Positions 25,201-37,893 of a stretch of 64,000 nucleotides of DNA are shown in pieces (the first letter of the stretch is position 1; each line of letters opens with the position of its first letter). Both the position numbers and the translations under genes were made by a program. The stretch is taken from assembly GCA_017590115.1 (NCBI GenBank), contig JAGGNK010006648.1:224452-288451 (forward strand). Reading direction: 5' to 3'. The stretch comes from Montifringilla adamsi. Its lineage: Eukaryota > Chordata > Aves > Passeriformes > Passeridae. The notes beneath the pieces were generated by a model, which was not told the origin of the DNA, did not search any database, and saw only the letters and a program-made list of their open reading frames with translations.

Positions 25201-28200
25201 TCCTAGTTTGTCAATATGAAGTGATAAATTTACTTCACAATTTTTTGTGGAATGTTTCCTGAATGCACATATTATTTGATCCTGAGATGCACCACTTCTT
25301 TCCCCCTCCAAAAAAAAAAAAGCTATCAGAATCACTGTGGCATATGTCCAGTACATTTTAGACACTAAATGATACCTCTGTGACGGCCTCTAACACTTTT
25401 CTTCCCCTGGTCTATTTCTCTAAAAGTAGGTAGGGTAAGGCTTGCACCATCCTTAGCACTGAGAGAATGAGAGCAATTTCCCTTTGCAGTTTAAAATAGA
25501 AATACAAACCTTGCCAGAATGATTTGAAAGCACTGGCAGATGGATAAAATATTTCTGAATCTGCATCGTGTAACATTTGGCAGCTAGCATGAGTACTGAA
25601 CAGCTGACTTTTATGCAATGACATTATTAATTATATCTTCCTTGCCAAACAAGCACCGTAACTGAGCCTTTGCAGCAGTGTGTCATTAGGCAGCTCATGC
25701 ATGTCTGCTGAGCTGCTCATACGGTAAGAGATGGAGCTGCCCTGTCCCAGGCCTACTAAAAACATCAGCCAAGCTCCCATGTGATTGCAAGAGCTACTAT
25801 ATATGGGCCAAAGACAGTGCAGCAAACAGAAGGCGGTGAGTTCCGCCCGTGTCGTTAGACATGGGACAACAGCCATTCCCAACATTATTCCTGGCTTGCC
25901 AAGACCACCAACAGTGCAAGACAGTCATTCATGCCTACTGACTAATTTGCATAAAATTTGCTTGCAGGCTGAAATATCTTCATTTTGGACATTTTCCATT
26001 CAAGAGGTTTTTGTTGTTTTTTTTTTCTTTCTTTTTTTAACTGGAATCTGCAGAAGCATCTCAAAAACCCGTGTATGCCTGCAGGCATATATTAACTGAG
26101 CTCAGATTTGCAGTGTGCAAAACTAACTCAATGAAAAGCCAGCTCTTGTTTCAGGAAACAGAAGAGCTGACAGAAGCCATCATGTCTCTAATCCTAACTG
26201 CCTTAAGCCTCAATTTTGTGCAAAAACCATGATCCATCTCACTTCAAGCCAACATAAGAAATATTAGATAGATGTATTAGATCAACGTATAAGAGTCTGC
26301 AGCACTTGTAATTCAAACAAAATACTCACATATTTTCTGTTCAATATCCCAACAGCCACTCACACACAGCAGCCATGTAAATCTATCCCTTTCACTTCCC
26401 TGTTTCACACATCCAAGCTCTCAGCAGTTCTGCTGGCCCCTGGAACCTGGTTCCTGGTGTTTCACAGTTCTTCACACAGAAACTCCTGAGGGGATTTTAT
26501 CTTGAATCTGATGATCTCCCTTCACTTCCACACTAACTCCCTCTTAGGCAGTCAAAAAACAGATGAGAAGCAGCACAGATTTGATTCCTTCTCAGAGAGC
26601 ACAAGTTCCTAGCCAGCATTTGCTTTGAGATCCTTTGGATCATACATAACCATGGTGGGGGATTTGCTGTCCTACAGTGACAAGACTCGGCACATTCAAT
26701 TGCATTTCAAACTTTGTGAGCAGCTCCACAACTTCATAAACTTGACTAATTCTGACAGCAGCTTACTGTAACAGGCAAATTAATAAATTGGATTGATGCA
26801 ATCTTCACAGTGCCCTGAAGTAATCAAAAAGTCACTGGAAAGTTCAGTTTGCTTTTGAGCAGACCATAAGCATACATCTTTAGATGTTTAGAGCTTGTTT
26901 TAAATATGTAGCAAAGTAATGACTGCCACCATAGGGTACTAATTTTCCTTTTGCTCTGGAAACTTATTGTGTTTATCAATGGGTTTCATTATTTGTTTAT
27001 AATTATATTCAAGTATATGACAGCATGTGTAACTTCACAAGCTCTCTGTTCCATGTATTTCATGGGTCATTCTCAGCACTGCATGGTAGCTTTAGCTCTG
27101 TCATCATAATGTTAAAAATTCAAGTTGGAATAGGAACCAACATAAAACAGAAAATTAGAGCAGGATCTTGCATAACAGGAGGGCAGAGGATACAGCCACT
27201 TCTGCCACTCATACGCCAGTTGTTACAGCTCTTGTATCTTCACAAAGAGAAACTGTACACACCACAAAGAGGAGCCTACCTTATATTTCCAGAGGAGAAG
27301 AGGGAACAGTGAGAAGCAGAAATACCATGGCAGGAGGCAGAGAATGCCAGTTGTTTGCCAAAACATTGGCATTGACCAAAACAGAAAGAGATGACCATCC
27401 ACCACGTTGTAAACAAGGCCCCAGAGCCACCCCACACAGATGAGGTTTACACGCACCCCTGAATAAAAAGCTAAACTGGCTCAACACCTTTCACATAGCA
27501 GAAAGAGCCAGAAAAAAAGGTGGAAAGAGTGCACCATGATGTCAGTGACTTCTTACCTCTTGGGGTTTTTTCTAGTCAGAGGTGGACAACTGGAAATCCT
27601 GCAATACCTCAAAGTGACAATCCTGGCCAAAGGAATGGGCAGGAGGGCTAAAGGTGTACTTGCCTCAGAGAATTTCTCCTACAGAGACTCTCACGTCTGA
27701 AATTTCCCTGCAGATACACTGAAGGCATGAATAATGGATCATATGGAAGCTGTTAAACTGTTCATGTCTAGGAAGGTGCCTCTGTTGAATGGACAACACT
27801 CTTTCAAGGGCTGAACTGACGTAATGTGAATTAAGACAATACAGTGATGGTTAATTATGTCCCTTCACACCACTCCAAGGTAAGGGGGAATCTTGACTTC
27901 AAGGCTCAAAGGATTTGCCTGGGAAAGTTAGTTACATGACCCTAGCAACAGGAATTTTATACTATATTATCACGACTAAACTGTATCATCAAGACTCCTC
28001 TTTGGGAATGGGGCTGACAAGAGCTAGACCAGCCTCTGGTAATGGCTTTGCTGTGTAATAATTATGTTTTTCATTTGCTATTTTGAAATTACATTCAGCT
28101 GCTGTTGTAGTTTTGAAAAATGCTGAAAAAAAGCAGCAGTACAGCTCAAAACAGAGTTCTTATTGCTTGGGTTCTTGCAAATGTGTGACTTCAGTTCTGA

Positions 28201-28252
28201 AACTACTAAGCCACAGTTTCAGTTTAGAAAGGTGGAACAGAGTAATCTGATG

Positions 28253-28280
28253 GAATGAATGAATGAATGAATGAATGAAT
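28253..28280. repeat. (GAAT)7 microsatellite
   Basis: Seven perfect GAAT units lie in intronic sequence; the tract is likely length-variable. Confidence 0.97.
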
Positions 28281-28957
28281 GCACTATGTTGCTGTTAAAC
28301 CTACTCCCCAGTTGCAAAGAAACAGCTATTTAGTCTTAGCTAAAGCAGTTCCATGCTTTGTCTTAGTCTGGGAATATTTAAGAAACCAAACCTAAAAAAA
28401 AGAACTCTGATTCCAGCTGGATGGGGAAAAAGCAGAGGCAGACAATATTTAATCCTGATAATGCTGCAGCATTTTTATACAACACAAAATAGTCCTAAAA
28501 TAGGAATGTTGAACCAGACCCACACAACTCTTATGAGGTGGGGAGGCGGGGCAGGGGGAAGCATTAATACTTAATTGGTATTTATGATTCTAGTATAATA
28601 TAGAAGTCCCAGCTTTCAAATTTCAAGGGAAAAAATGCTTACTAAGCAAGGCCTTGATCACATCTTATTAGACAGCATCTTAATGACCACTTTGGCAGAC
28701 TCTCTTCATTACTCAAATGAAAATTTAAGAGTCACAAATAAGAACAGCATTCCCCATGCTGCAGCTCCTTTCCTTGCTGATACAGAAAGTGAAAATTACA
28801 AGATTGTGCAGTCTCTTGTGGAAAAACAAAAAAACAAGACCTGTTAGCACAGCCTGCTGGCTTTCAAAACAACAGATAAAAAAAACTTTACTTTTTTTTT
28901 TCCTGAAGTATTTTTCCTTCTCCCCTTCTGCTGCCTCACAAAAGAAGCTGTAGACTA

Positions 28958-29365
28958 AGATGAGGTCACCCTTCAGCCTTCTCTACTCCAAGGTGAACAA
29001 ACCAATTGACATCAGCTGCTTCTCCTAAGTCTTGCCCTTGAGACCTTTCACCATCTTGGTTGTCCTCCTCTGGACACACCCGAAATAGTCTGAAGTCCTT
29101 CTTATATAAACAGCCCCCACCACTCGAGGTGAGACCATCCCAGTGCAGAGCAGAGGGGGACAATCCCCTCCCTTGCCCAGCTGGTGATGCTGGGCTTCGA
29201 GGTGAGACCACCCCAGTGCAGAGCAGAGGGGGGCAATCCCCTCCCTTGCCCAGCTGGTGATGCTGGGCCTGATGCATCCCGGATGCTGTTGGCCCTGCTG
29301 GCTGCCAGGGCACTGCTGACTCATGTTCCACTTGCCATCCACTCAGGCCCAAGGTCTTTCTTAGT
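28958..29365 (-). mobile_element. CR1 LINE internal fragment lacking its 3' end
   Basis: This is a minus-orientation CR1 segment. The plus strand shows the reverse complement of familiar ORF2 blocks: tcagccttctctactccaag (FSLEKR), gttgtcctcctctggacaca, a cactcgaggtgagacc block, cccctcccttgcccagctgg, and actgctgactcatgttccac. It is more GC-rich than its surroundings. It lacks the 3' UTR and tail at its low-coordinate end, which is unusual for a simple 5'-truncated insertion and suggests later deletion or rearrangement. It carries an internal 73-bp tandem duplication at 29125-29270. Confidence 0.88.
29125..29270. repeat. 73-bp tandem duplication inside a CR1 copy
   Basis: Two head-to-tail units, 29125-29197 and 29198-29270, both start cgaggtgagacca and end with a cagctggtgatgctgggc block. 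They differ at only a few positions (for example atccc/acccc and gggggac/ggggggc). Other CR1 copies carry this segment once, so this is a duplication after insertion or in the source copy. Confidence 0.9.
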
Positions 29366-29923
29366 CATGTTGCCATTCTTGCTCTGCCCAATTTTGAGCA
29401 ACACAAAAAGAGCAGCGTAATTGCTGTGAAGAAATGCAACCCAAATGTCATGGCAGAGGCTATATAGCAATCACGTCAGGCACGCGGCACTCTTACCCTC
29501 AACTTGTCATTTGTCTCCTGACATGTCATATGACCTCGGAGAATCAGTTCACAACCTGAGCTAGATGTATTGCCTTCTTTGACCTGTAAAACTAGATGAT
29601 CTTTGAACTAGCAAAGCATCTTCCTTATCACTCTAAAAGGATGTTGACTGCCTCAAACATTTAATCTACTCCCTCAAGGCTGTACAAAACCAAAGTACAG
29701 ATATGGATAGGTATGGGGATTTTTGAAGGAGTTTTGAATGAGTTAGAGATGGGACCTCTGTGGTTTTTATATGATGTGATTTATTTTTCTTATCTTCTGC
29801 ATAGGCAGGAAGGGTGAGTTTGGCTCACATCTTCACCACATGGTTCAGAAGGTAACAAGACCCCTAGTTACAGGACCTTCTAAGGATTTATTGACCAACA
29901 GAACACTGCCAACAAGGATATTT

Positions 29924-30208
29924 ATGTTTTGAAGTCTTTGTCATGTGTGTAGCTTATTTTCTAGGCCTAGACATTTCAGACACACATGACAGACTTTCAC
30001 ACACATGTATGTATATGTGTATGACAATGAGATCAAAAAGACTAGTTCACAAATAAGTTTAGAAAAGTGGATTTGAATGTACTTCCTTCTTTAAATAACC
30101 TTCTGCCAGCTTTCCCTGCATAAAGCACATCTGATCTCTGGTGTCAGACAAGCCTTAATTTAATCTGAAAGTTGAACCTAACGCTGTTTGGAAAGTGATT
30201 TAAAAACT
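29924..30208 (+). repeat. left arm of a 285-bp perfect inverted repeat
   Basis: This 285-nt block runs from atgttttgaagtctttgtc to ggaaagtgatttaaaaact. Its reverse complement is found at 31369-31653 with the same length and, as far as I can read, no mismatch or gap. It is not a simple repeat, although it contains a short tg/ta-rich part (about 29998-30020) and a 10-bp palindrome ctaggcctag. It does not match CR1. No obvious target-site duplication flanks the pair, so a terminal-inverted-repeat transposon is not favoured. Confidence 0.93.
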
Positions 30209-31368
30209 TGACAGAATGGTCAGCCACGTATGTCAAGTACTGGCACCTTCTCTTAATTCCTCATTCCCCTCCACTCACTCGATGCAGAAGAAAATCCAAG
30301 ACAATTTTCAGTGCACTGGTTGTACAGTGATAGCACAGTCTAGGCAAGCTGCCTCTGCCACAGGGTACATGGGGCTCAAAGGAGGCAGTTGTAAAGCTAA
30401 GCTGGCTCTCGACATGGGCTAGGAGGGATCTGTAAGTGGACTTACTGGCACCAAACAACACTAACGTGGAGGTCCTTCGTTCAACTTTATTGACCAGCGT
30501 AGCTTGCCTGTGGTTGGAAAATCCTTAAGAAAGGATTTGCTGAACAAAAAGTCACATTTTTGTGCAGTAGTAATGTTTCTTCTGCCTTGCCCCTCTGAAT
30601 GAAACATTTTCTGTTCTGTGCTGTTTTCCAAAGGCACTGTAAAGATTTCTCCATTCTTTCTCAGCCCATGCAGAATTTTTTTGTGCACATGCTAAACCAT
30701 GCACATGCCAGCAGGTGTAGAGCCATGGTTAAACTGAACCACCAGGGACAGCTCTCCCACTTTTCTGTAACCTCTGCAAAGTGGTAGAAACTGAAAAAGG
30801 CCACTAAGACTTGAAATTGAACAGCTGACACCACATAAAACATTGAAGGAGCACAGTGGTCAGAAATGAAGCAGGGTTAGCAATCATAAATTAAATGTGC
30901 TGAAATTCTTTGTTTATGCATCACTTGCTTTGTGCTTCACAAGAATTAGATCTGTCTAAGTACATTTAAAAGGAAGCAGCTCAGGATTAATTTCTGGCTA
31001 AATGAATCCTTTCTTGGTGACAAGCAGTACGTGGTGATTTCTATCCTGCAGCAAAAATTTTCAAAGGCTATTCCCTTCATGGATTCCAGAAAAGTTTCTA
31101 GGGGAGGATAGTTTCTTAGTTAATTTTCTAACAGTCTTTGTAAGAAGGTGAAATCATAAAATCACAGAATGGGTTGTGTTGGAAGGGACCTTTTAAGATT
31201 ATCTAGTTCAACACCCATGTTTAAAATGCTTCAAGAAGCTTAAATATTTCTTTAATAGAACTAGCAACAGCTCCCATTTAACATTATTGCAGTTATTTCA
31301 CTGATTCTGTTGGCAAAAATTCTTAAGGAACACTTTGTTAGAAAAAGACTAGTGTCCTTACTAATTAC
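30209..31368. other. spacer between the inverted-repeat arms
   Basis: These 1160 bp are unrelated to the arms. Near the right end the spacer holds an old CR1 3' end (31153-31225). No gene is recognised; several open frames of 60-75 codons are unremarkable. Confidence 0.8.
31153..31225 (-). mobile_element. CR1 LINE 3' end fragment
   Basis: On the plus strand aaatcacagaatgggttgtg is followed by ttggaagggaccttttaaga and atctagttcaacacccatg. This is the reverse complement of a CR1 3' UTR tail. Sequence further right (to about 31345, including cacagtaa-like and cctta blocks) may be a decayed continuation. It lies wholly within the inverted-repeat spacer. Confidence 0.82.
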
Positions 31369-31653
31369 AGTTTTTAAATCACTTTCCAAACAGCGTTAGG
31401 TTCAACTTTCAGATTAAATTAAGGCTTGTCTGACACCAGAGATCAGATGTGCTTTATGCAGGGAAAGCTGGCAGAAGGTTATTTAAAGAAGGAAGTACAT
31501 TCAAATCCACTTTTCTAAACTTATTTGTGAACTAGTCTTTTTGATCTCATTGTCATACACATATACATACATGTGTGTGAAAGTCTGTCATGTGTGTCTG
31601 AAATGTCTAGGCCTAGAAAATAAGCTACACACATGACAAAGACTTCAAAACAT
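31369..31653 (-). repeat. right arm of the 285-bp perfect inverted repeat
   Basis: This is the exact reverse complement of 29924-30208 by reading (see that entry). The identity stops abruptly on both sides: outside the arms attt/ttcattc, inside the arms ttgacag versus ctaattac. Abrupt edges and full identity argue for a single recent event or for a data artefact. Confidence 0.93.
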
Positions 31654-34600
31654 TTCATTCATATCTATCTTAATTTCCTCATAAAGACAAACAAACCAGC
31701 ACATTGTTTCCTGAACAGCAACAAACTACAGGTAAAACATTTAGATGTGACTATAATGGGAAAATTAAGTGATAAAAATAGTCTAAGCATAAACGGTTTT
31801 CTTTAATAGAAAAGATAAAACTTTGGCTACAGGGAAATCAATGTTATAGTTTCTGCCGACTTAACAGAATCACAGAAAGGAGGGATGGAAGTCAGGCTTC
31901 CCTATTTTCTTCATTATAAATGTTTCATAATAAAGATAGGTCAAAACTGAGAGTAGAAGAAAGAGATGGTAAGAGGGACAAGGACCACACCCTACCACTG
32001 GCAGCAGGATCCAAGCCATGCCACTGCCCCACTTCTGAAACACACAGTTGATTCCCACCATTAGTTGAACAGCTGTTTTCCAATAAATAGATTAACTCTT
32101 GCTCACCACTTTTAGGAAAATATTTTTGGGGAGCCATAAAAAAAAAGAAAAGAAAATCACTTTTATGCATCCAGCTACATAAAATGTAGCTATCTATTTT
32201 CTTCAGGTTTTAGGGAGTGGAATGACCTTGCCCCTTGGCAGATTTTTGGCAAGAAAACCCAAGACAGAAATGCAATAATGTGCTCCAAAATCTTGACCTG
32301 ATCTCTACTTAGCACATTTCTGACACCTATCAAAAGGGAAAAGTCACACATTACCTTTTTAGTGCAACAATTAACAGCAAGATACAAGCAAAAGCAGCTA
32401 AACCCAGATGTTTCAAATACAGAGACAGCAAAATAAGTACAGAATTGCTGATCTACATAGCCTGGGTTTGCCATGATATGGGTGCCTAGCTGCACTCAGA
32501 GAATTTCAAGCACTTTTGAAGTATGAAGTATTGCCAAGTATTAGCTCAGATGTGTTAAATACATTGTCAGGTGGCTATACCCTGGTTAAATATAATAGAA
32601 AGTGACCACACATTTCCTATGGTTTGGAGCTTTGCAGCAAGAATGCAGAATGAATGAACTTTACACTATGCAACTGACAGGGAAGGACACCAACTGTTCC
32701 ACTTAGAAAGTGTAACTGAAAGAACAGAACCTAATATCTGATCCCTTTAGGCCCTGTAACAGCATTAAAAGCTACTGTCAGTAATGTAGAAACACATTCT
32801 GCTACACAAGGACAATTCTCTAAACTGCTTAGCCTATGTTTTCGTTTATATCTTCACCCCAGCCCGTCATTTTCACTTGTGTAACTTCTCCCTCTCAGGG
32901 CAGCTGATACCCTTCCATTCCCAATGTGGCTGTTTAGAATATTCAGGGAATCAAATTAAAATAGATACTCACATCAATAGTTTGGATTTTCTGGCCCTAA
33001 ATGCTAGCCTCTGCCTAGAGGTGCTAAGATTGGTACAAGATTTGAGAGGACCTTATTTGCAGTTTCCTAATTTTAGATCTTCCCTGTGGACTGTACAAGC
33101 AGCCAAGACAGAAGTAGAAGGTCTTTGACCATGCCCTAGGTGACCATGCCCAAAGATGTGCAAAACAGCCCCAAAACCACCTTATAAACACATTCTCGGG
33201 TTTGGGGGTCTTTTCTGCCAGCAAGATAGAAGAATGAAGATGTTCCACACAGCTATTCACAAAATCCTCCCAAATTTTTTCTAGTCCCAAATGAATTTCT
33301 AGTAACAACCTGACATCTACGTGAAGAATCAGGCAATGAAGGGAAACCAGAAAAAGCAAGTCTCTTGTTCCCTGACGAGCATTAGAGATCGCTTTCAGAC
33401 AAATCACATTAAATTTTTTCTCACTTAGTGAATGACTTAAATGTACAACAAAAAGACAGAGAGAGTATACCAGCTGAGCTTTCCATGATATTAGCACCTA
33501 TAAATCTCAAGTTATGCACAATGCTAGTACTGTATCTATTAAAATATTCAATTTCACAGTATAGATTTGATTAGAACTATCACCTCGCTTCTGGACAAGG
33601 GATCAGGAATCTTCACTGCTTCACACAATGCCTTTCTACCCCTTACAATAGGAATTACAGCACATGCATATGAATGCCATCCATCTCTGGTAGGAACAGT
33701 TTCAATATTCAATCATTTACAGAAAAAAAACCACAATTGCTTTTAAAGGGAACACAGCCTTCTATGGCAAAATACTGTAGCTTTGGGCATTCAGAACTCT
33801 GTATGAAATCAAAAAAACTCAAGGCAATCAGGTCCTTGGTAAATTACTCCTGATGTGTTAGTGGATGCAGGAACAAGAGAACAGTGTGACCTTCAAGACC
33901 TAGACTCTCTCCTCAGTGTGACGCTGGTTTGCTGGACGACCTGCAAGGAGTGGTTTCATTGCCTGAAATTTGGTTTCTCCATTAATAAAATTGGTCTACA
34001 AGCATTTAGCTTTTTTTGAAAGCACTTTTCAAAATCAATCTTGCTAATTTCCTGATTCTGTATTTGTACAGTAAGGACCTACCTGGGACTCAATGGTTCT
34101 ACACCAATGAAAATCTAAGTATGATGATAGTAACTACTAGGAGAAGACTTAATCAGGACAGTCATTGCTACTTGATTGTGAAAAACCAAACGCCAACCAC
34201 CTGAACTCTAGTAGTCCTTGCATAGGTTTACCTTATGTTGCAGTATAAAAAATTAAACTGAATCAATTCATTCACTTGTAATCAGCAGCAAAGTTCTTCA
34301 AGATGATCTGTCATCCACACAGCCACTAGGTCCAAACTTGCTTAGTAGCTCCATACAATGAAAGTGAAATTGTCCGTATCCTGGTTTTCCTTGGGAATTG
34401 GGCTGACCCCTCACCAAGGCTTTGTACACAGAAAAAGATATCAATTAGATGGCAACAGATTTGTTGCTAACAACCGGGGTTAGATTTAAAACTATGACCT
34501 GCTGCACAATGCTTTATGTGTTGTATATTTATATTTCCTGTGTCTCAAGTGTAAAAGAAAGTATAATGATGGTATTTTTTCACCATAATATTCTTTTCTT

Positions 34601-37600
34601 GAATAGTACGCCATTACTGAGACACGTTGCCCTTTACTACCACACCCTCAGCCAGATGTCTGTCCCTATAAAAATGCTCTGGAAACACCATCTAGCCAAG
34701 ACATATATTGATAATGAACAATTTGTGTGTACCTAACCAGACTATATTAAAAGAAAAAAAAAAAACCTGCACACCTCTAAGCAGTATGTGGATATTTTTA
34801 AGTCTCCAAGGCTTAGTAGAGGACCAGCAAACCACTCAATTGGCGAATTACTTGTCTTCATTCTGCATTACTGGATGAAAAGCCTTTATGATGGTTGAAG
34901 TGTACACCTGCAATCATTTCCATAAAATTTAAGACACTGCAGAAATGTCTGCAGATTAAAACTGGAACATTATTACAATAGGATAGTCCAAACACAGGTC
35001 AAGGAAACCCAACCAGCTGGTGTCCTTTTTCTGCCTCCTCTTTCACCCCTCTGTCCACACAGGCTTATACATATGTAATGAGTAAGCCATATGCTTTGTC
35101 AAGAAAGAAAAACAACGAAAAATTAATCTATCCTTGCATCTGTTTCATACATGCCCAAGCAATGTGTGTGCACATAATTAAAAACTGAGATTACACTTTC
35201 CATTTCAGTAGATTCACACGGATGACAGGAGATTGCCATTTCAAAGGTCAACGAAATTCTTAACCATAGGGCTAAGAACATTTCAATGTCTAACCATTAA
35301 TTCCTTTTGTTAACATCTGCTTAACTAATTCATTGCAAATGTGCTGAGGAAAGTTCCCCTTTCTAACAGCTCTATATTTTCTCCTCAACCAAGGAGAAAG
35401 TCACAAGAATCCAGCATCTTTCAAGGCAATCAAAAATAGCAAGCAATAACAGTCATTAGTCTTAGTTTGTCAAAAGTTAATGTTTTGTCAAAAGTTACAT
35501 GACATTTGGTCTTAAGAAGGAAAAGTAATCTCAATTTTTCACCCTCTGCCTATATAATAGAGAATGGAAGACAAGAGCAAAAAAGATTTTTATCCACCTT
35601 GCCAGTCTCCCTGAATTCTTGAAGCTAAAGCTGCTTTTACAATAGTCTATTTTTACACTAATTGATTAGAAGTTATGTGATAGAAGTGATACACACCAGC
35701 TTTTGACGAGCCTACAAAACTGAAGGCTCCAGTACAAGAATACTAGGATATTTTTTCTTTGTCACTTTATTGTCATTCTTCTTTTTATGAAATGATCAAT
35801 TGCTGGCTCTTCTGTGAAGATACAATTCTTGCAATCCCAGCTGACTTCACCATGTTTCAATATCTGCAGGTACAGCTCACTTGATACCTTGCTAGTACAC
35901 CCTTAGCTCTATCTCTCAAACATCTAGTTTACACTAATCCAGCCACCAAAATTAAAGCTCCTTGCTCACCTCCCCTTGTCAAGCAACCCATTGTTACGGT
36001 ATTATATATTTAAAAAAAAAAAAAAAGTGAAGAGCAAGAACAAAAAAAGATCATTAAGCCTGTACTGTTTGCATTTCAACAGGGAGCAAATGACTATACT
36101 TTGTTCAGTATTCTTTTCCACTAAACTGTAGTAGCAAAATCTCTGGGCCATGCTTTCTCACAAAGGTATTCAGAGGATATTTATTCTCCCTTGTTCCATT
36201 AAGATCCCTCTTAATTAGTGTTATTTTAAAATGTACACACAGGACCATTCTTATAAATTCAAGAGAACATCATGAGGCAAATGCATGATACAGTGAAAAC
36301 ATTGTTTCATAGCCAGCATGAGAATTCTGCTAGGCATGTCACCTTCGTTTGTCCCTTGGTTGAAGAACACTGTTGCAGTGGGCTGACAGTGCCTCGGTCA
36401 GCCATGGCATCTTCCTGTGTTAGGTCACTCTGTGTCACAGAAGCTGCACCACCACTGCTCGTGAGAAGGCTCATGGAAACAGCTGTGGTCAAGTTTGCCC
36501 AAAAAAACAAGAGGCTTTCCCTTCTAACTGTCAGCAGCACAGGACTTAGCCAAGATCAGTGACTGGAGTAGTCTGACACTACCCCACAGAGGACGGGCAA
36601 ATCCAAGTAGCATCAGAAGCTCCCAGGCCACGGAAGTGAGGCCATATGGCAGTGTGAAAGCATGGGGTAAACTGCCAATTGTATTCCTTATTCCAAGTTC
36701 AGCACCATCATTTCTAGGATTCTCTTACAGAAGAACTGCCATACTAGATTGAATGTTAAGTGCCCACCATGTCAGCAGCTTGCCTTTGTCAATCTGTGAA
36801 AACCAGACACATTCAAAGGAAGCCCAATAAGCAAAACACACCCATGAAAGTCAATTTAAGAATGTCAGCTGATGCCCTAGAGACAAAGGTTAGATTAAAT
36901 CACAGCAAGTGAGATTTTTTTATGGCTTTGATATTTGACTAGTGGGTAGTCTTTTTACAGAGAAACCCAAAATATCTTTGAATCCTTTGTTGTTGATATC
37001 ATCCTACAGCACTCAATTCCACAACCAATTTCCAAATTCCACAGGAATTTTCAGCATCTGGAAATATTTTGGGTTTCAAGTGACTTGCATATTGATTTTC
37101 TACGTTTTATAGAACAAGATGAAGAGAAACTACAGACTCCCTTCTCTACCAAGTTTCATTATTTTTCATTCTGTTACAGTGTTATTTATTCAACTCCTGT
37201 CATTTCCTTATTCACCTTATTTCTATGACAAACTTAGTTTTCTAAGCAGTCTTCTCTGGCTCCTCATACTTTTTGCACCTCTTTCAAGGGAAGAACAGCA
37301 CAGCAAGTTTTCCCCTCAGTGCCGGAAGTCTGGGAAGTGAGAGTTTTTCACCCATCATGTCCCCAGCACAGCACAAAGACCAGCACATCACCTCACTATG
37401 ACACATTCTCAGTCAACCATGAGCAGTTACAACTGCAATGCAAATAACCTCTGCAATTCACCGCTCCAAAAGACTCAGAGAAAGACAACGCATTTGCTTT
37501 GAGCATAGAAAAGTGATCTCTAGCAGTTTTAAAAGTCCAGCAGATTAAAAAAAACCCCAAACAATTATGAGGCTAATCCACACCAAAATGGTATCACAGG

Positions 37601-37875
37601 CTGTTTTCTGCTCTTTTCATGAAGTAAAGCTGCTTGGCTTCATTTGCTGACATCCACTGAAATACAGAGAACTTTTTCAAGGAATTGGACATTTTTATAT
37701 CAAGGTCATGTGACTGCCTCCCTGCTGAAGCCCATATATCAAAGCAGGCAGCTGCTAGCTTGAAAGCACAGCACAGCATCTATTTTCACACAGGAATTAC
37801 TGTGTCGCTTGGCAGAATTCTGTTCTATATTCAGGGGGTGACACAAACCCACAGCAATGAACCCTGGAAGCTGAG
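31654..37875. other. intronic stretch with A runs and one CpG-bearing patch
   Basis: I recognise no exon or repeat family. A-rich runs occur at about 34749-34761 and 36010-36026. The part at about 36300-36600 is locally richer in GC and CpG than its surroundings and has open frames on both strands (36272-36562 plus, 36540-36307 minus), but I cannot assign it. A 157-codon minus frame at 33497-33024 is likewise unassigned. Confidence 0.45.
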
Positions 37876-37893
37876 TCTCTCTCTCTCTCTCTC
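37876..37893. repeat. (TC)9 microsatellite
   Basis: Nine perfect TC units lie next to further pyrimidine-rich sequence. Confidence 0.95.

Noticed and set aside
28966..29420. Frames up to 128 codons on both strands
   Set aside because: They come from CR1 and its tandem duplication; the apparent repeated peptide is the 73-bp doubling, read in different frames.
29924..31653. Inverted repeat read as a DNA transposon with terminal inverted repeats
   Set aside because: No target-site duplication is visible, no transposase is in the spacer, and the spacer carries an unrelated CR1 tail. It is kept as an inverted duplication of unknown cause.
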